Source: Gemmobacter lutimaris
Lineage (GTDB): Bacteria; Pseudomonadota; Alphaproteobacteria; Rhodobacterales; Rhodobacteraceae
Length of the DNA stretch: 64,000 nucleotides
Reading direction: 5' to 3'
Assembly: GCF_003570715.1 (NCBI RefSeq)
Contig: NZ_QXXQ01000003.1
Coordinates: 310,001 to 374,000 of the forward strand
The position numbers were made by a program, and so were the translations under genes. Each line of letters begins with the position of its first letter. Within the stretch, counting starts at the first letter, position 1. Under the pieces are notes generated by a model. It saw nothing but the letters and a program-made list of their open reading frames with translations, did not search any database and was not told where the DNA came from. Shown piece after piece: positions 16,476-25,674 of this stretch.

Positions 16476-17789
16476 ATGGCCGGAATTCCGCACGACCATT
16501 ACGAGCCCAAGACGGGCATCGAAAAGTGGCTGCACAAGCGCCTCCCGATTGTCGGGCTGGCCTATGACACGCTGATGATCCCCACACCGAAGAACCTCAA
16601 CTGGATGTGGATCTGGGGCATCATCCTGACCTTCTGCCTTGCGTTGCAGATCGTGACCGGCATCGTGCTGGTGATGCACTACACCCCGCATGTCGATCTG
16701 GCCTTCGCCAGCGTCGAACACATCATGCGTGACGTGAACGGCGGCTTTGCCCTGCGCTACCTGCATGCCAACGGGGCCTCGCTGTTCTTCGTGGCCGTTT
16801 ACCTGCACATCTTCCGGGGTCTCTACTACGGCAGCTACAAGGCGCCGCGCGAAGTGACCTGGATCGTCGGGATGATCATCTATCTCTGCATGATGGGCAC
16901 CGCCTTCATGGGCTACGTTCTGCCCTGGGGTCAGATGTCCTTCTGGGGCGCGACCGTGATCACCGGCTTGTTCGGCGCCATTCCGGGCATCGGGCCGGAC
17001 ATTCAGGCCTGGCTGCTGGGCGGACCGGCTGTCGATAACGCCACGCTGAACCGCTTCTTCTCGCTGCACTATCTGCTGCCTTTCGTGATTGCGGCGCTTG
17101 TTGCCGTTCACATCTGGGCCTTCCACACCACTGGCAACAACAACCCCACCGGGGTCGAGGTGCGCCGTGGCTCCAAGGAAGAGGCGAAGAAGGACACCGT
17201 TCCGTTCTGGCCTTACTACGTCATCAAGGATCTGTTCGCGCTGGCCGTGATTCTGGTGGTGTTCTTCGCCATCGTCGGTTTCATGCCGAACTATCTGGGT
17301 CACCCCGACAACTATATCGAGGCGAACCCGCTGGCGACGCCCGCGCATATCGTGCCGGAATGGTACTTCCTGCCGTTCTACGCCATCCTGCGCGCCTTCA
17401 CTTCGGACGTCTGGGCGGTGCAGTTCGTTCAGTTCATCACCTTCGGCATCGTGGACGCCAAGTTCTTCGGCGTGCTGGCGATGTTCGGCGCGATCGCTGT
17501 CATGGCGCTGGCGCCCTGGCTCGATACCTCGTCGGTGCGTTCGGGCAAGTATCGCCCGATGTTCAAATGGTGGTTCTGGCTGCTCTGCGTCGATTTCATG
17601 GTCCTGATGTGGGTCGGCGCCCAATCGACCGAGTTCCCCTATGACTGGATCTCGCTCATCGCCGCGACCTACTGGTTCGCCTACTTCCTCGTGATCCTGC
17701 CGCTTCTGGGCGTGATCGAAAAGCCGCAGGCATTGCCCGCGACCATCGAGGAAGACTTCAAGGCCCATTACCCGACCGCGGCCGAGTGA
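16476..17789 (+). CDS. petB: cytochrome b subunit of the bc1 complex
   Basis: The 437-residue integral membrane protein is the diheme quinol-oxidising core of the bc1 complex. It has the expected eight hydrophobic helices. The heme histidines lie in the second and fourth helices ([14 protein letters not shown] and [10 protein letters not shown]... AVHIWAFH), and the Qo-site PEW triad is present in [15 protein letters not shown]. The bacterial b-type insertion and C-terminal tail give a length similar to that in Rhodobacter. It is the second gene of petABC, 11 bases after petA and 19 bases before petC. Confidence 0.97.
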   Translation: MAGIPHDHYEPKTGIEKWLHKRLPIVGLAYDTLMIPTPKNLNWMWIWGIILTFCLALQIVTGIVLVMHYTPHVDLAFASVEHIMRDVNGGFALRYLHANGASLFFVAVYLHIFRGLYYGSYKAPREVTWIVGMIIYLCMMGTAFMGYVLPWGQMSFWGATVITGLFGAIPGIGPDIQAWLLGGPAVDNATLNRFFSLHYLLPFVIAALVAVHIWAFHTTGNNNPTGVEVRRGSKEEAKKDTVPFWPYYVIKDLFALAVILVVFFAIVGFMPNYLGHPDNYIEANPLATPAHIVPEWYFLPFYAILRAFTSDVWAVQFVQFITFGIVDAKFFGVLAMFGAIAVMALAPWLDTSSVRSGKYRPMFKWWFWLLCVDFMVLMWVGAQSTEFPYDWISLIAATYWFAYFLVILPLLGVIEKPQALPATIEEDFKAHYPTAAE

Positions 17790-17808
17790 GAGAAAGGAAG
17801 TGACTGAG

Positions 17809-18597
17809 ATGCTTCGCAAAATCGCAATCAGCGCGATCTCGGCCCTGGCCATCACCTCCGGCGCCGCCATGGCCGCCGGTGGCGGCGGCCACATCGAGGA
17901 TGTCGCCTTCTCCTTTGAAGGTCCGTTCGGCAAGTTCGAAAAGAACCAGCTTCAGCGCGGCCTTCAGGTCTTCACCGAAGTCTGTGCGGCCTGCCACGGT
18001 CTGAAATATGTGGCCATCCGCACACTTTCGGACGAGGGCGGCCCGCAGCTTCCCGAGGATCAGGTCCGTGCCTACGCCAAGAACTTCTCCGTTGTGGACA
18101 AAGACACCGGCGAAGAGCGTGAGGCAGTCCCGTCGGACCACTTTCCGCCGAATACCGGCGCGGGTGCCCCCGACCTCAGCCTGATGGCCAAGGCGCGCGC
18201 GGGCTTCCACGGGCCCTACGGCACGGGTCTGAGCCAGCTGTTCAACGGTATCGGCGGCCCGGAATACATCCATGCGATCCTCACCGGCTATACCGGCGAG
18301 ACCAAGGAAGAAGCCGGCGAGACCTATTATGAAAATCACGCCTTCCCCGGCGGCTGGATCAAGATGCCCCCGCCGCTGGCCGACGATCAGGTGACCTATA
18401 TCGACGGTCACACCGCGACGGTGGACGCCATGTCGGAAGACGTGTCGGCCTTCCTGATGTGGACCGCCGAGCCGAAGCTGATGGCGCGCAAGCAGATGGG
18501 CTTTGTCGCCGTTCTGTTTCTGATCGGGCTTTCGACGCTGCTTTACCTGACCAACAAGCGGCTCTGGGCCGGCATCAAGGGCAAGAAGCTGGTCTGA
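17809..18597 (+). CDS. petC: cytochrome c1 of the bc1 complex
   Basis: Heme c subunit that passes electrons from the Rieske centre to soluble cytochrome c. The 262-residue precursor begins with a signal peptide cleaved near Ala22 and has the heme-binding CAACH at residues 59-63. The sixth ligand methionine probably lies in the PPPLAD region context, and one C-terminal membrane anchor ([20 protein letters not shown]) is present. The ATG at 17809 is preferred over an in-frame GTG at 17800 because the AAGGAAG Shine-Dalgarno is then correctly spaced. It is the last gene of the operon and is followed by a terminator. Confidence 0.96.
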   Translation: MLRKIAISAISALAITSGAAMAAGGGGHIEDVAFSFEGPFGKFEKNQLQRGLQVFTEVCAACHGLKYVAIRTLSDEGGPQLPEDQVRAYAKNFSVVDKDTGEEREAVPSDHFPPNTGAGAPDLSLMAKARAGFHGPYGTGLSQLFNGIGGPEYIHAILTGYTGETKEEAGETYYENHAFPGGWIKMPPPLADDQVTYIDGHTATVDAMSEDVSAFLMWTAEPKLMARKQMGFVAVLFLIGLSTLLYLTNKRLWAGIKGKKLV

Positions 18598-18615
18598 TCT
18601 GGCACCCGTGAATTG

Positions 18616-18646
18616 AAAAGCCCCGCAGGAAACTGCGGGGCTTTTT
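18616..18646 (+). terminator. rho-independent terminator of petABC (possibly bidirectional)
   Basis: A 13-bp perfect stem (18616-18628 with 18633-18645) closes on a GAAA tetraloop, with A-rich and T-rich flanks on both sides. It lies between convergent petC and thiQ and can serve both strands; the final base overlaps the thiQ stop. Confidence 0.93.
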
Positions 18647-19329
18647 CATGCGCCGAGGTAGTTGACCAGCGCCGGGGGGGGATTGGCGAACAGGGCATCG
18701 GTCGGGGCAGGGGAGGCCGCGATACCATCGGCGACCAGAACGGTATGCGTGGAAAAGCGCTGCGCATCTTCGGGGTCATGCGTGACCATGAGCACCAGCG
18801 CCGGACCCGCGAGTTCCTCCACCAGCGCCAGCATCTCTGCCTTCAGGGCCGGGCCAAGCGCGGCAAAGGGTTCGTCCAGCAGCAGCATCGGCCGGGCACG
18901 CAGCAAGGCGCGGGCCAGCGCGGCGCGGCTTTGCTGGCCCCCCGACAGCGCGGCGGGGCGCCTGTTGCCCAACCCTTCCAGCCCGACCCGCTCCAGCGCC
19001 CGGTCAACCGCCGCCGTATTGACATGCCGCAACGAGGGATCGAGCCCGAGGCCAAGGTTCTGCGCCACGGTCAGATGCGGGAACAGATTCTGATCCTGAA
19101 ACAGAATCGACAGCGGGCGCTTGCCCGGTGGCAGCCCGTCAAGCGGCTGGCCGTCCCAGCGGATGTGACCCGACTTCAGCGGTATGAAGCCTGCGACGGC
19201 ATTCAGCAGGGTGGACTTTCCGGCGCCCGAGGGGCCGATGACGGCGATGCGCCCGCCTGCGGCGGCCTGCCAGTTGGCGGCAAGGCTGAAATCACCTTGC
19301 CGGATCGTGACATTTTCAAAGCTCAGCAT
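18646..19329 (-). CDS. thiQ: thiamine ABC transporter ATP-binding protein
   Basis: ATPase of the ThiBPQ importer for thiamine and its phosphates. The 227-residue protein has Walker A GPSGAGKS, the Q-loop ILFQDQNLFPHLTV, the signature LSGGQQSRAALARAL and Walker B MLLLDEPFAALGP with the H-loop VTHD. It is shorter than most importer ATPases, as ThiQ is, because it lacks a C-terminal regulatory domain. The start at 19329 overlaps the end of thiP by 14 bases. It is the third gene of the riboswitch-led operon. Confidence 0.92.
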   Translation of the reverse strand: MLSFENVTIRQGDFSLAANWQAAAGGRIAVIGPSGAGKSTLLNAVAGFIPLKSGHIRWDGQPLDGLPPGKRPLSILFQDQNLFPHLTVAQNLGLGLDPSLRHVNTAAVDRALERVGLEGLGNRRPAALSGGQQSRAALARALLRARPMLLLDEPFAALGPALKAEMLALVEELAGPALVLMVTHDPEDAQRFSTHTVLVADGIAASPAPTDALFANPPPALVNYLGA

Positions 19330-20842
19330 CTTTGCGCCCCCATCTGTCACACATCCAGAACACGCCGAAGGCCGCGATCACCAGCAGAAGCGACGCCGCC
19401 GCTGCCGCCTCCATCCGATAGGCGGCCATCAGCCGCGAGATGACCAGCGGCAGGGTGGCGCCCTGTTCTGCGGCAAACAGCGCGATGACGCCCAGATCCC
19501 CCACCGCCAGCGCGCCGGTCAGTCCCAGTGCAAACCCAAGCGGGCGACGCAGACGCGGCAGGATCAAAAGCCGCAGCGCCGCCCGGCCCTGCAAATCCAG
19601 CGATGCGGCCAGCCTGCCGTAATCGGCCATCAGAACCCGCGCTTCGGGCAGGAGGATGCGATAGGCGAAGGGCAGGGCCATGACCGCAGTGACCACAATC
19701 GTCACCGGCAGCGCCACATCGGGCGGTGCGACTAGCGGAAACACCAGCAGGAACAGCCCGGTGCCCAGTACCAGTTGTGACCCGGCCATTGGCAGCATCG
19801 CTACTGCCTCCAGCCAGCGGGCGCCCTGTGCGCGGGCCAGCGCCAGCACCAGCGCGGCGGAAACGGCCAGAGGTGCGGTGCAGGCAGCCACCAGAAGCGA
19901 GGTCAGCAGGCCGGGCCAGACTGCGGAAGGCAGGTTGAAAAGGCCCGGCAGCCCGCGCAATACCACAGCGCCGATGGGCAGGGCGAGGAAGGTTGCGGCC
20001 GTCCCGATCGCCAAGGCATCGGCAAGCCGACGCCACCCTGTCGGTGCGTGCAGATCGGCCTGCCGGTCCAGCCCGGCGCCGAAACCGCCCGGTGTGGTGA
20101 AGAAGGACGCCAGCGCCACCGCCAGCCCGCAGGTGCCCACCTGCATCAGCGCCAGTGTGGCGGCGCGCGGCAGGTCAAACTCGAACCGGATCGCCTGATA
20201 GATCGCCAGTTCCACGGTCGTGGCCGCTGGGCCGCCGCCGAGAATCAGCACCACGGCAAAGCTGGTCAGGCAGATCGCAAAGACCGCGAGCAGCACGCCG
20301 GGCAGCACATCGCGCAGCATCGGTGCCTCGATATGGTGCCAGAAATCGGTGGGCGTGAAATCGAGACTGGCGGCGAGCCTCAGGCGTTCCGCCGGGATGG
20401 CCTGCCAGCCTTGCAGCAGCATCCGCGTCGCCAGCGGCATGTTCAGGAACACATGCGCCAGCACCACACCACCCAACCCGAAGATCGACACGGGCGCCAG
20501 ACCCAGCAGGCGCAGCCCGTCATTCACCAGACCGGCGCGCCCAAAGATTGCCAGCAACCCCAGCACGGCCACGATGACCGGCAACAGGAAGGGTGCCCCC
20601 AGTGCGGTGATCATAAGCCGACGCCCGGCAAAGCGGCGGCGGGCCAAGGCGCGGGCCAGCGGGACGGCGCAGGCGGTGGAGGCCAGTGCCGAAAGCGCAG
20701 CTTGCGTTACCGTGAAGCGCAGCGCGGCCAGATCGGCCGTGCCGACCCCGCCGCGCCCGGCTTGCGCCAGAACAATTGCCACGGGGCCAAGCGTCAGCGC
20801 CGCCAGCCCCGCCGCGATCAGCGCGCCAGCGCGACGCGCCAT
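19316..20842 (-). CDS. thiP: thiamine ABC transporter permease
   Basis: The 508-residue permease is a tandem fusion of two binding-protein-dependent transport domains with about twelve membrane helices, the architecture of ThiP. Each half carries an EAA-like loop (AIPAERLRLAASLDFTP in the first, MADYGRLAASLDLQGRAAL in the second) that contacts ThiQ. The start overlaps the end of thiB by 25 bases and the end overlaps thiQ, so the three genes are translationally coupled. Confidence 0.93.
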   Translation of the reverse strand: MARRAGALIAAGLAALTLGPVAIVLAQAGRGGVGTADLAALRFTVTQAALSALASTACAVPLARALARRRFAGRRLMITALGAPFLLPVIVAVLGLLAIFGRAGLVNDGLRLLGLAPVSIFGLGGVVLAHVFLNMPLATRMLLQGWQAIPAERLRLAASLDFTPTDFWHHIEAPMLRDVLPGVLLAVFAICLTSFAVVLILGGGPAATTVELAIYQAIRFEFDLPRAATLALMQVGTCGLAVALASFFTTPGGFGAGLDRQADLHAPTGWRRLADALAIGTAATFLALPIGAVVLRGLPGLFNLPSAVWPGLLTSLLVAACTAPLAVSAALVLALARAQGARWLEAVAMLPMAGSQLVLGTGLFLLVFPLVAPPDVALPVTIVVTAVMALPFAYRILLPEARVLMADYGRLAASLDLQGRAALRLLILPRLRRPLGFALGLTGALAVGDLGVIALFAAEQGATLPLVISRLMAAYRMEAAAAASLLLVIAAFGVFWMCDRWGRKDAEL

Positions 20843-21798
20843 TCTTCCAGCGCCGGGGCCCGTAGCGCCTCGGCTTCATCCGCGCCCAGCAGCAGCGATT
20901 TCGTCGGTTGCACCAGAGTCTCGAACCCTTTCGGCAGCCCCTCGGCCGGCACATGGGCCGGATACATCCAGTTTGTCGTCGGCAGCACCGCTTGCGCGGC
21001 ATCCGACAGCATATAGGCAAGGAAACGGTCGGCGAGTTCGGGCTGGTCGGTGGCGGCCAGTTTACCCATCACCTCGACCTGCATGTAATTGCCCTCGTCG
21101 AAGACGGCGGCGGTCTTGCTGTCATCCTGTTCGGCAATCAGGTGATAGGCTGGCGAGGTGGTGTAGCTGAGCACCATGTCGGCTTCGCCTTCAAGGAACA
21201 TGCCATAGGCTTCGGACCAGCCGGGGGTCACGGTGACGATATTGTCGGCCAGATCCTTCCAGACCTGCGCCGCCTCGTCGCCATAGGCCGCCTTCACCCA
21301 CATCAGCAGACCCAGGCCAGGGGTCGAGGAGCGCGGGTCCTGAATGACGATCTTCAGATCCGACGCCGCCAGATCGCGGAAATTCTTCGGCGCCTCCAGC
21401 GTGCGGTTGTGAACAAAGGCGAACCAGCCCCAGTCATAGGGCAGGAAATCGGCGTCGTCGAAAGCGACCGGCAGGTCGAGTTTCGGCGTCTGGCCATGCG
21501 GCGAGAACAGGCCCGTTTCGCGGGCGGCTGCGGTCAGGTTGGTGTCTAGCCCCAGCACTACATCGGCCTCGCTGCGGGCGCCTTCCAGTTGTACCCGGGC
21601 CAGCAGCGCCGCGCCGTCGCCCGCCGGGATGAAGCGCAGGTCACAGCCGCATTCGGTCTCGAACCCCTTTTCGATGGCCGGGCCGGGGCCCCATTCGGAC
21701 ACGAAGCTGTCATAGGTCAGCACGTTCAGCACCGGGGTCTCTGCCGCCACCGAAGTGGCAAAAAACGCGAGACCCGCAGCAAATTTGAGAGATTTCAT
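20818..21798 (-). CDS. thiB: thiamine ABC transporter substrate-binding protein
   Basis: Periplasmic thiamine-binding protein, 326 residues, with a Sec signal peptide (cleavage near residue 19, VAA|ET). The mature start LNVLTYDSFVSEWGPGP is the characteristic ThiB/TbpA beginning. Later landmarks are LGLDTNLTAAA, the PYDWGWFAFVHN segment and a C-terminal TTNWMYPA. The ATG at 21798 is chosen because it sits 6 bases behind an AGGAGG; an ATG at 21804 is too close to that site. A TPP riboswitch lies directly upstream, so expression should fall when thiamine pyrophosphate is abundant. Confidence 0.93.
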   Translation of the reverse strand: MKSLKFAAGLAFFATSVAAETPVLNVLTYDSFVSEWGPGPAIEKGFETECGCDLRFIPAGDGAALLARVQLEGARSEADVVLGLDTNLTAAARETGLFSPHGQTPKLDLPVAFDDADFLPYDWGWFAFVHNRTLEAPKNFRDLAASDLKIVIQDPRSSTPGLGLLMWVKAAYGDEAAQVWKDLADNIVTVTPGWSEAYGMFLEGEADMVLSYTTSPAYHLIAEQDDSKTAAVFDEGNYMQVEVMGKLAATDQPELADRFLAYMLSDAAQAVLPTTNWMYPAHVPAEGLPKGFETLVQPTKSLLLGADEAEALRAPALEEWRVALAR

Positions 21799-21847
21799 CG
21801 TCATCCTCCTATCTGCGACGGGCGGAGACGGGAGTATGGCCAAGCCA

Positions 21848-21937
21848 CGCACCTTCCCTCCGCCGGTCCTAACCGGTTCAGGTTCAACGGGTCCGCGTTG
21901 CCGCATCTCAGCCCGAAAGGGCCCCCCGAGGTGAGGG
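21848..21937 (-). promoter_or_regulatory. TPP riboswitch (THI element) controlling thiBPQ
   Basis: Read on the minus strand, the leader contains the conserved THI elements in order: GGGCTGAGATGC, the GGACCCGTTGAACCTGA block, a CCGG...CCGG pairing around TTAGGA, and GCGGAGGGAA closing the aptamer. These are the pyrimidine- and pyrophosphate-sensor loops. The aptamer ends about 50 bases before the thiB start, leaving room for an expression platform that masks the Shine-Dalgarno. Confidence 0.94.
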
Positions 21938-21969
21938 CGACAATAGGGCCGCGCATGGAAGGTGCAAGG

Positions 21970-22003
21970 GAAAAGCAGATGCCCCGGCGCAGGGCCGGGG
22001 CAT
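21970..22003 (-). terminator. rho-independent terminator of thyX
   Basis: Positions 21979-21988 and 21994-22003 form a perfect 10-bp stem (ATGCCCCGGC/GCCGGGGCAT) with a 5-base loop. On the minus strand it follows the thyX stop and is succeeded by a pyrimidine-rich CTGCTTTTCCCTT, so it separates thyX from the thi riboswitch leader. Confidence 0.78.
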
Positions 22004-22026
22004 CCTCTGGTCTTGGCGGGCCGAAG

Positions 22027-22932
22027 TCAGCCCCAGATCTCGGTGAATTCGCGCCACTCGCCCTTGCTCATGCCGCTGTCTTCCTGAGTAACGGTTTCGC
22101 CCGCAAGGCGGCGCTTCAGGACGGCAATGGCCTTGGCGGACAGGGTAACCCCGCCCATGCGGTAATCCTCGAAAGCACCGAAGGCGACGGGCACCCAATC
22201 GGCGACCACGCGGGCGATGGCTTCGGCATAGACACGGATTTCGTATTGCGCATGCGGGTCGGCGCGCAGCCGCAGGAAGTGGAACAGGTTGTGCAGATCG
22301 GTCTTCCAATACCATTGCGTATAGATATTGGCGGGCAGGTTCATCCGTGCCAGCTCACGCGCGAGGCCCTGCTGGCCATCCTGGCTGAGCATTTCCTCGT
22401 AATGGTCATAGCTGCGGGCGGCATCGGATTTCAGTATCTCCAGCACCCGCGCGGCCTCGTCGCCTTGCAAGGTGGCGCCCCGGCCCTGATTGTTGACCGT
22501 CGATTGCGCTGCCAGATGTTCCGCGGCGGGGATATAGAATTCGCGGTCCATGATGGAATAGCGGGCCGAGTATTCATTTACATTTGCGGTGCGATGCCGG
22601 ATCCACTGACGCGCGACGAAGATCGGCAGTTTGACGTGCAGTTTGACCTCGCACATCTCGAACGGGGTCGAGTGCCAGTGCCGCATCAGGTAGCGGATCA
22701 GGCCGCTGTCGTCGTTCACCTTCCGGGTGCCAGCGCCATAGCTGACGCGCGCGGCCTGCACGATGGCGGCATCGTCGCCCATATAGTCGATCACCCGGAC
22801 AAAGCCGTGATCCAGCACCTCATGCGCACGGTAAAGATGCGCCTCCATCCCCTCGGACACGGCGCGCAGGGTTGCGCGCGGGGTTGCGCGCAGGGCGTCG
22901 ATCTCAGCTTGCTGTTCGGGGGTAAGCGGCAT
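22027..22932 (-). CDS. thyX: FAD-dependent thymidylate synthase
   Basis: Makes dTMP from dUMP using methylene-tetrahydrofolate and reduced flavin. The 301-residue protein contains the ThyX signature RHRX7S (Arg112-His113-Arg114 and Ser122). Upstream helices with [14 protein letters not shown] and the downstream [18 protein letters not shown] block match the active-site architecture. ThyX replaces the classical ThyA in many alphaproteobacteria, including Rhodobacteraceae. The gene appears monocistronic. Confidence 0.95.
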   Translation of the reverse strand: MPLTPEQQAEIDALRATPRATLRAVSEGMEAHLYRAHEVLDHGFVRVIDYMGDDAAIVQAARVSYGAGTRKVNDDSGLIRYLMRHWHSTPFEMCEVKLHVKLPIFVARQWIRHRTANVNEYSARYSIMDREFYIPAAEHLAAQSTVNNQGRGATLQGDEAARVLEILKSDAARSYDHYEEMLSQDGQQGLARELARMNLPANIYTQWYWKTDLHNLFHFLRLRADPHAQYEIRVYAEAIARVVADWVPVAFGAFEDYRMGGVTLSAKAIAVLKRRLAGETVTQEDSGMSKGEWREFTEIWG

Positions 22933-23124
22933 GGTGGTGTCCTTCGGATGAGTCGGAAACCACTATATCTGGGCGAAGCGGTACAAAGAACCCACCGGAT
23001 GATGCGTGGTGCAGAGATGCCGCAGGGCTGAGCCAATATGAGGATTGCAGCGAAACACGTTGACTTTATTCAGCTTTTGCCAAATCTGAAAAGAAAAACG
23101 CAGCAGTGTCACAGGACCATTATC

Positions 23125-24210
23125 ATGTCTCAGCTTCGTACCGCGCTTGCCGCGCTTCTGCTTCTGTCCGCCTGTAGCGGCAGCCCTTTCGAGGATTCGA
23201 CGGACGGAACCGACGGCGGCACCGATGGCGGAACGGACGGTGGCACCGACGGCGGGATTGACAGCGACCGCGTGCTGCCCCCCGGCACCGCCAGCCCCAA
23301 GGCCACTTCGTCTATCGTGCGCTACGAGGCGACAGGCGATGATTCCACCGACGGGAACAGTGGCAACGGCTATGTGACCAAGGTCAGCTATGATCGCAAG
23401 ACCGACACGTTCAGCGTGGACGGGCTCGCCTTTGACGGCGACAACACCTATGCACGCGGCTCCAAGGTCGGCTCGTTGGGCAAGGTCGCTGTTTACGAGG
23501 GCAAGCCCAGCATCCCCGACGGCTTCAGCGGCACCAGCATCGACCAGATCCAGCATCGCGCCCTTTACGGTGTCAGCAGCGACGGGCAGGTCGAATTCGC
23601 CATTGTCCGCACTGGCGGCTATGTCGATTATGGTTTCGGTGGCTTCATCTACCAGCGGAACGGTTCGGTGAAGCTGCCGTCAGAAGGCACAGATACCGCC
23701 GATTATCGCGGGCAAGCGCGCTACAAGGGCAAGTTTGCCTCGCTGCGCGATTTCAAGGCGCGTGGCGGTCTGGAATATGGTCGTGCCGACATGACCATGG
23801 ACATTGACTATGACGACTTCAACGACGGCAACGGCGTGAAGGGACGGATCTACAATCGCAAGATCTATGACATCAACGGCAAGGACATCACCGAGGATGT
23901 CGTGGCCGCGCTGTCCGCCGAATCGAACCTCAAGCAGGACGAACTGCCGGAAATCCGCTTCCGGGTGCAGCAAGGCGTCATGGACGACAATGGCGAGATC
24001 GTCGGCACTGTCAGCTCCAGCTACTATAACGGCGAAGGTGCGATCGAGGGCTTCGAGGAGGGCAATTACTATGCCATCGTCGAAGGCAAGGATGCCGATC
24101 AGGTGGTCGGTGTGGTCGTGGTTGAGGGTGACGATCCGCGTTGGTCGGGTGTGACCACGCGCGAGACTGGCGGCTTCATCCTGAAGCGCAAGAAGGCGAG
24201 CACGAACTGA
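23125..24210 (+). CDS. surface-exposed lipoprotein, probable Slam substrate (TbpB-like barrel)
   Basis: The 361-residue precursor has a lipoprotein signal with lipobox LSAC (Cys17) followed by Ser-Gly-Ser, which is not an Asp+2 inner-membrane retention signal. A low-complexity stalk with four Thr-Asp-Gly-Gly repeats follows (residues about 29-44). The rest is beta-rich. The C-terminal 150 residues (INGKDITEDV, then GEIVGTVSSSYYNGEG, and a final RETGGFILKRK) resemble the small beta-barrel of transferrin-binding-protein-like lipoproteins. It is followed after 2 bases by a Slam-type gene, the usual arrangement for a translocator and its lipoprotein client. The ATG at 23125 has an AGGA 8 bases upstream. 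The ligand is unknown. Confidence 0.75.
   Translation: MSQLRTALAALLLLSACSGSPFEDSTDGTDGGTDGGTDGGTDGGIDSDRVLPPGTASPKATSSIVRYEATGDDSTDGNSGNGYVTKVSYDRKTDTFSVDGLAFDGDNTYARGSKVGSLGKVAVYEGKPSIPDGFSGTSIDQIQHRALYGVSSDGQVEFAIVRTGGYVDYGFGGFIYQRNGSVKLPSEGTDTADYRGQARYKGKFASLRDFKARGGLEYGRADMTMDIDYDDFNDGNGVKGRIYNRKIYDINGKDITEDVVAALSAESNLKQDELPEIRFRVQQGVMDDNGEIVGTVSSSYYNGEGAIEGFEEGNYYAIVEGKDADQVVGVVVVEGDDPRWSGVTTRETGGFILKRKKASTN
23209..23256 (+). repeat. four tandem 12-bp repeats encoding Thr-Asp-Gly-Gly
   Basis: Four contiguous 12-base units (ACCGACGGCGGC and variants differing at one to three bases) encode TDGG four times in the stalk of the surface lipoprotein. In-frame 12-bp units allow length change without frameshift. 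Confidence 0.85.
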
Positions 24211-24212
24211 TC

Positions 24213-25598
24213 ATGTCCCGGCCGCTGCGGTTCCGGCTGGCGGCGGGGCTTCTTGCCGCCGTCCTGCTGGCGCCCTGCGGGGCGTGGGCCGAGGATGCCA
24301 TGACAGCGCAGGAATTGCGCCGCATCGGGTATGCCATGATGGCCGAAGGGGACGCGAAGGGTGCTGAGGCGCTGGCTGAGGCGCTGATCGCGCGGGACGC
24401 GAAGGATACCGCCGCCTTGATGCTGCGCGCACAGGCGCGGCTGAAGCTGGGGCAGGCGGGCGGCGCGCGTGCCGATGCGCGTCAGGTTTATCGGCTCAGC
24501 GATCAACGTCAGGCACGGTTTGGCGCTGCGATGTTCGTCGCAAGCTCGCTGGTGGATGATGGCTATGTCACGCGCGGGCAGCTTTGGTTGCGGCGGGCAG
24601 CGCAGGCGGCCCCGGATGCCGCCAGCCGCGCGGTGGTGGCAAAGGATTACGATTTCGTCCGTTCGCGCAATCCGTGGCTGTGGAACTTCAATCTGCGGGC
24701 CAACCCGTCCTCCAACGTCAATGACGGTTCGACCGAGGCGACCTATACCAACCCCGGCATCCCGTGGCTTGGCCCCGAGATCGAGATTACCGGCGCCCAG
24801 AAGGCGCTGTCCGGGATAGAGGTGGCGGCCGGTTTCGGTGTGACCTATCGCCTGCCGCCCACCGCCACCACAATGACTGCACTGCATTTCCGCGCCGAAC
24901 AGACGAAGGTGCGTCTTTCGTCCGAAGCGAAGCGGATTGCTCCGGGTGCCCGTGGCCAAGACTATGACAGCGCCAGCGTCGAGGCAGGGATCAGCCGCCG
25001 TTGGCGCCCGGAAGCCGGACGCAAGACCTTCGCTTTCGGTGCCTATGCCTCGCATGACTGGGCCGGAGGCTATGATCTGTCCAATGCGCTGCGGCTGGAG
25101 GCTCAGGCTGATCGGCCGTTGGGCGCCGGTGTGGCGGGCATGGTGGCGCTGAGCGCAGAACGGCAGTGGCGGCTCGATTCTGCTGTGCGGTCTGCGGATG
25201 TTGTGTCGCTGACTTTCGGTGTGCAGAAGCAGCTAGCCAATGACGACCGTCTGCAACTGACGCTGGGCGGCCGCCATACTGCGACCGACAGTCCCGGCCT
25301 GCGCAATGCCGCGGTGACCGCGCGGCTGGCATGGGACAAGGCCGCGCCGCTCGCCGGGTTTTCGGTCGGTGGCGCGCTGACATTCGAGGCACGCGATTAC
25401 CCCGATTCACCCTTTGACCTGCGTGACGGGCGGCAGGACCGGCGGATGTCGCTGGACATCTCGATCCAGCACGAGGATGTGCAGTTCTACGGTTTTTCCC
25501 CCACGCTAGATATTCGCGCTGCGCGCAACCATTCGGATGTCGGGCTTTACAGTTCGCGCGATCTGGGGGTGACGCTGGGCATCCAGTCCAGCTTCTGA
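24213..25598 (+). CDS. Slam-type surface lipoprotein assembly modifier (TPR + outer-membrane barrel)
   Basis: The 461-residue protein has a signal peptide (cleavage near residue 26, AWA|ED), a periplasmic TPR region (about residues 30-145) and a C-terminal barrel domain beginning near NPWLWNFNLRANPSSNVND. This order matches Slam (DUF560, surface lipoprotein assembly modifier), which moves specific lipoproteins across the outer membrane. The barrel ends GVTLGIQSSF with a terminal Phe, a BAM recognition feature. The start codon is 2 bases after the lipoprotein stop, so the two are translationally linked. The closest known systems are neisserial Slam1/Slam2. Assignment to a specific client is inference from adjacency. 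Confidence 0.8.
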   Translation: MSRPLRFRLAAGLLAAVLLAPCGAWAEDAMTAQELRRIGYAMMAEGDAKGAEALAEALIARDAKDTAALMLRAQARLKLGQAGGARADARQVYRLSDQRQARFGAAMFVASSLVDDGYVTRGQLWLRRAAQAAPDAASRAVVAKDYDFVRSRNPWLWNFNLRANPSSNVNDGSTEATYTNPGIPWLGPEIEITGAQKALSGIEVAAGFGVTYRLPPTATTMTALHFRAEQTKVRLSSEAKRIAPGARGQDYDSASVEAGISRRWRPEAGRKTFAFGAYASHDWAGGYDLSNALRLEAQADRPLGAGVAGMVALSAERQWRLDSAVRSADVVSLTFGVQKQLANDDRLQLTLGGRHTATDSPGLRNAAVTARLAWDKAAPLAGFSVGGALTFEARDYPDSPFDLRDGRQDRRMSLDISIQHEDVQFYGFSPTLDIRAARNHSDVGLYSSRDLGVTLGIQSSF

Positions 25599-25674
25599 CT
25601 GGCATCCGCCGGATTTACCCCTATGTTTCCGCTATCGGCGGCACAGCCGCCACGGCCAAAGGCGAGGGAACCCG

